DNA of 6,482 nt from CAVAWX01 sp963642995 (GTDB lineage: Bacteria; Actinomycetota; Coriobacteriia; Coriobacteriales; QAMH01). Where the stretch lies: contig CAVIIZ010000046.1 in NCBI GenBank assembly GCA_963642995.1, positions 1 to 6,482 of the forward strand, given 5' to 3'. Each line of letters begins with the position of its first letter. Position 1 is the stretch's first letter. A program made the position numbers and the translations under genes. The notes beneath the pieces are model-generated. The model was given only the letters and a program-made list of their open reading frames with translations. It had not been told where the DNA came from and did not search any database. This document shows, one piece after another, positions 6,395-6,482 of this stretch.

Positions 6395-6431
6395 GTATGC
6401 GCAAGAGCGCGCCACATCGAAAGCCGCGCCG

Positions 6432-6456
6432 AAAAGCCGCCTGCGTCTACGGCGGC
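6432..6456 (-). terminator. Weak terminator-like hairpin upstream of the glycosyltransferase
   Basis: Read on the minus strand, GCCGCC and GGCGGC form a 6-bp all-GC stem around a 9-base loop, immediately followed by TTTT. It lies 53-77 bases before the glycosyltransferase start. It could end a transcript entering from beyond the right edge or act as an attenuating leader structure. The T run is short, so the call is tentative. Confidence 0.3.
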
Positions 6457-6469
6457 GCCGGCGCGTGCA

Positions 6470-6475
6470 ATTGTA
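6470..6475 (-). promoter_or_regulatory. Possible -10 box for the glycosyltransferase
   Basis: TACAAT on the minus strand is one base from consensus and would give a leader of roughly 85 bases containing the GC hairpin at 6436-6456. The matching -35 region would fall beyond the window, so this cannot be judged properly. Confidence 0.22.
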
Positions 6476-6482
6476 CGCTATG

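Noticed and set aside
5400..6404. A 334-codon minus-strand open frame overlapping the glycosyltransferase in another frame.
   Set aside because: It is an arginine-rich shadow of the GT2 gene, whose own frame shows all the family motifs.

Overview
This window is chromosomal DNA from a high-GC bacterium. Third codon positions are mostly G or C, and the phenylalanyl-tRNA synthetase genes are ordinary bacterial ones. The protein style (PheS with a two-CxxC insert, a DUF4143-type ATPase, a two-helix GT2 glycosyltransferase) together with the high GC suggests an actinobacterial lineage. My best guess is Coriobacteriia/Eggerthellaceae, but that is pattern recognition and not a search result.

Layout from left to right. 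A short leader (1-121) precedes pheS (122-1201, +). A 130-bp spacer separates it from pheT (1332-3776, +). Together these encode the alpha and beta subunits of the (alpha-beta)2 phenylalanyl-tRNA synthetase, which charges tRNA-Phe. Both genes look intact. Downstream of pheT is a 207-bp spacer holding three tandem 34-bp units that are much more AT-rich than their surroundings, each centred on CCTAGGG or a close variant. An AAA-type ATPase gene with a C-terminal DUF4143/PD-(D/E)XK-like domain follows (3984-5285, +). Its base composition is visibly less GC-biased than that of pheST. A GT2 glycosyltransferase with two C-terminal membrane helices lies on the opposite strand (5450-6379, -), converging on the ATPase. 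The last 103 bp form its upstream region.

The striking part is the 112 bp just after the ATPase stop codon (5301-5412). It is a scrambled copy of the pheT 3' end. It comprises 40 bp matching pheT 3498-3537, then an in-frame 219-bp deletion, then about 73 bp that align without gaps to 3755-3827. That last stretch covers the final codons of pheT, its stop codon, the downstream spacer and one 34-bp repeat unit. The ATPase is therefore bracketed by two copies of the pheT terminus and by copies of the AT-rich repeat, including a perfect 30-bp direct repeat at 3867-3896 and 5383-5412. The simplest reading is that the ATPase block was inserted at, or duplicated together with, the 3' end of pheT, leaving a decaying pheT tail behind. 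No integrase or transposase is visible, so the mechanism is open.

Functionally, pheS and pheT work together and are presumably co-transcribed. The ATPase and the glycosyltransferase show no evident link to them or to each other.
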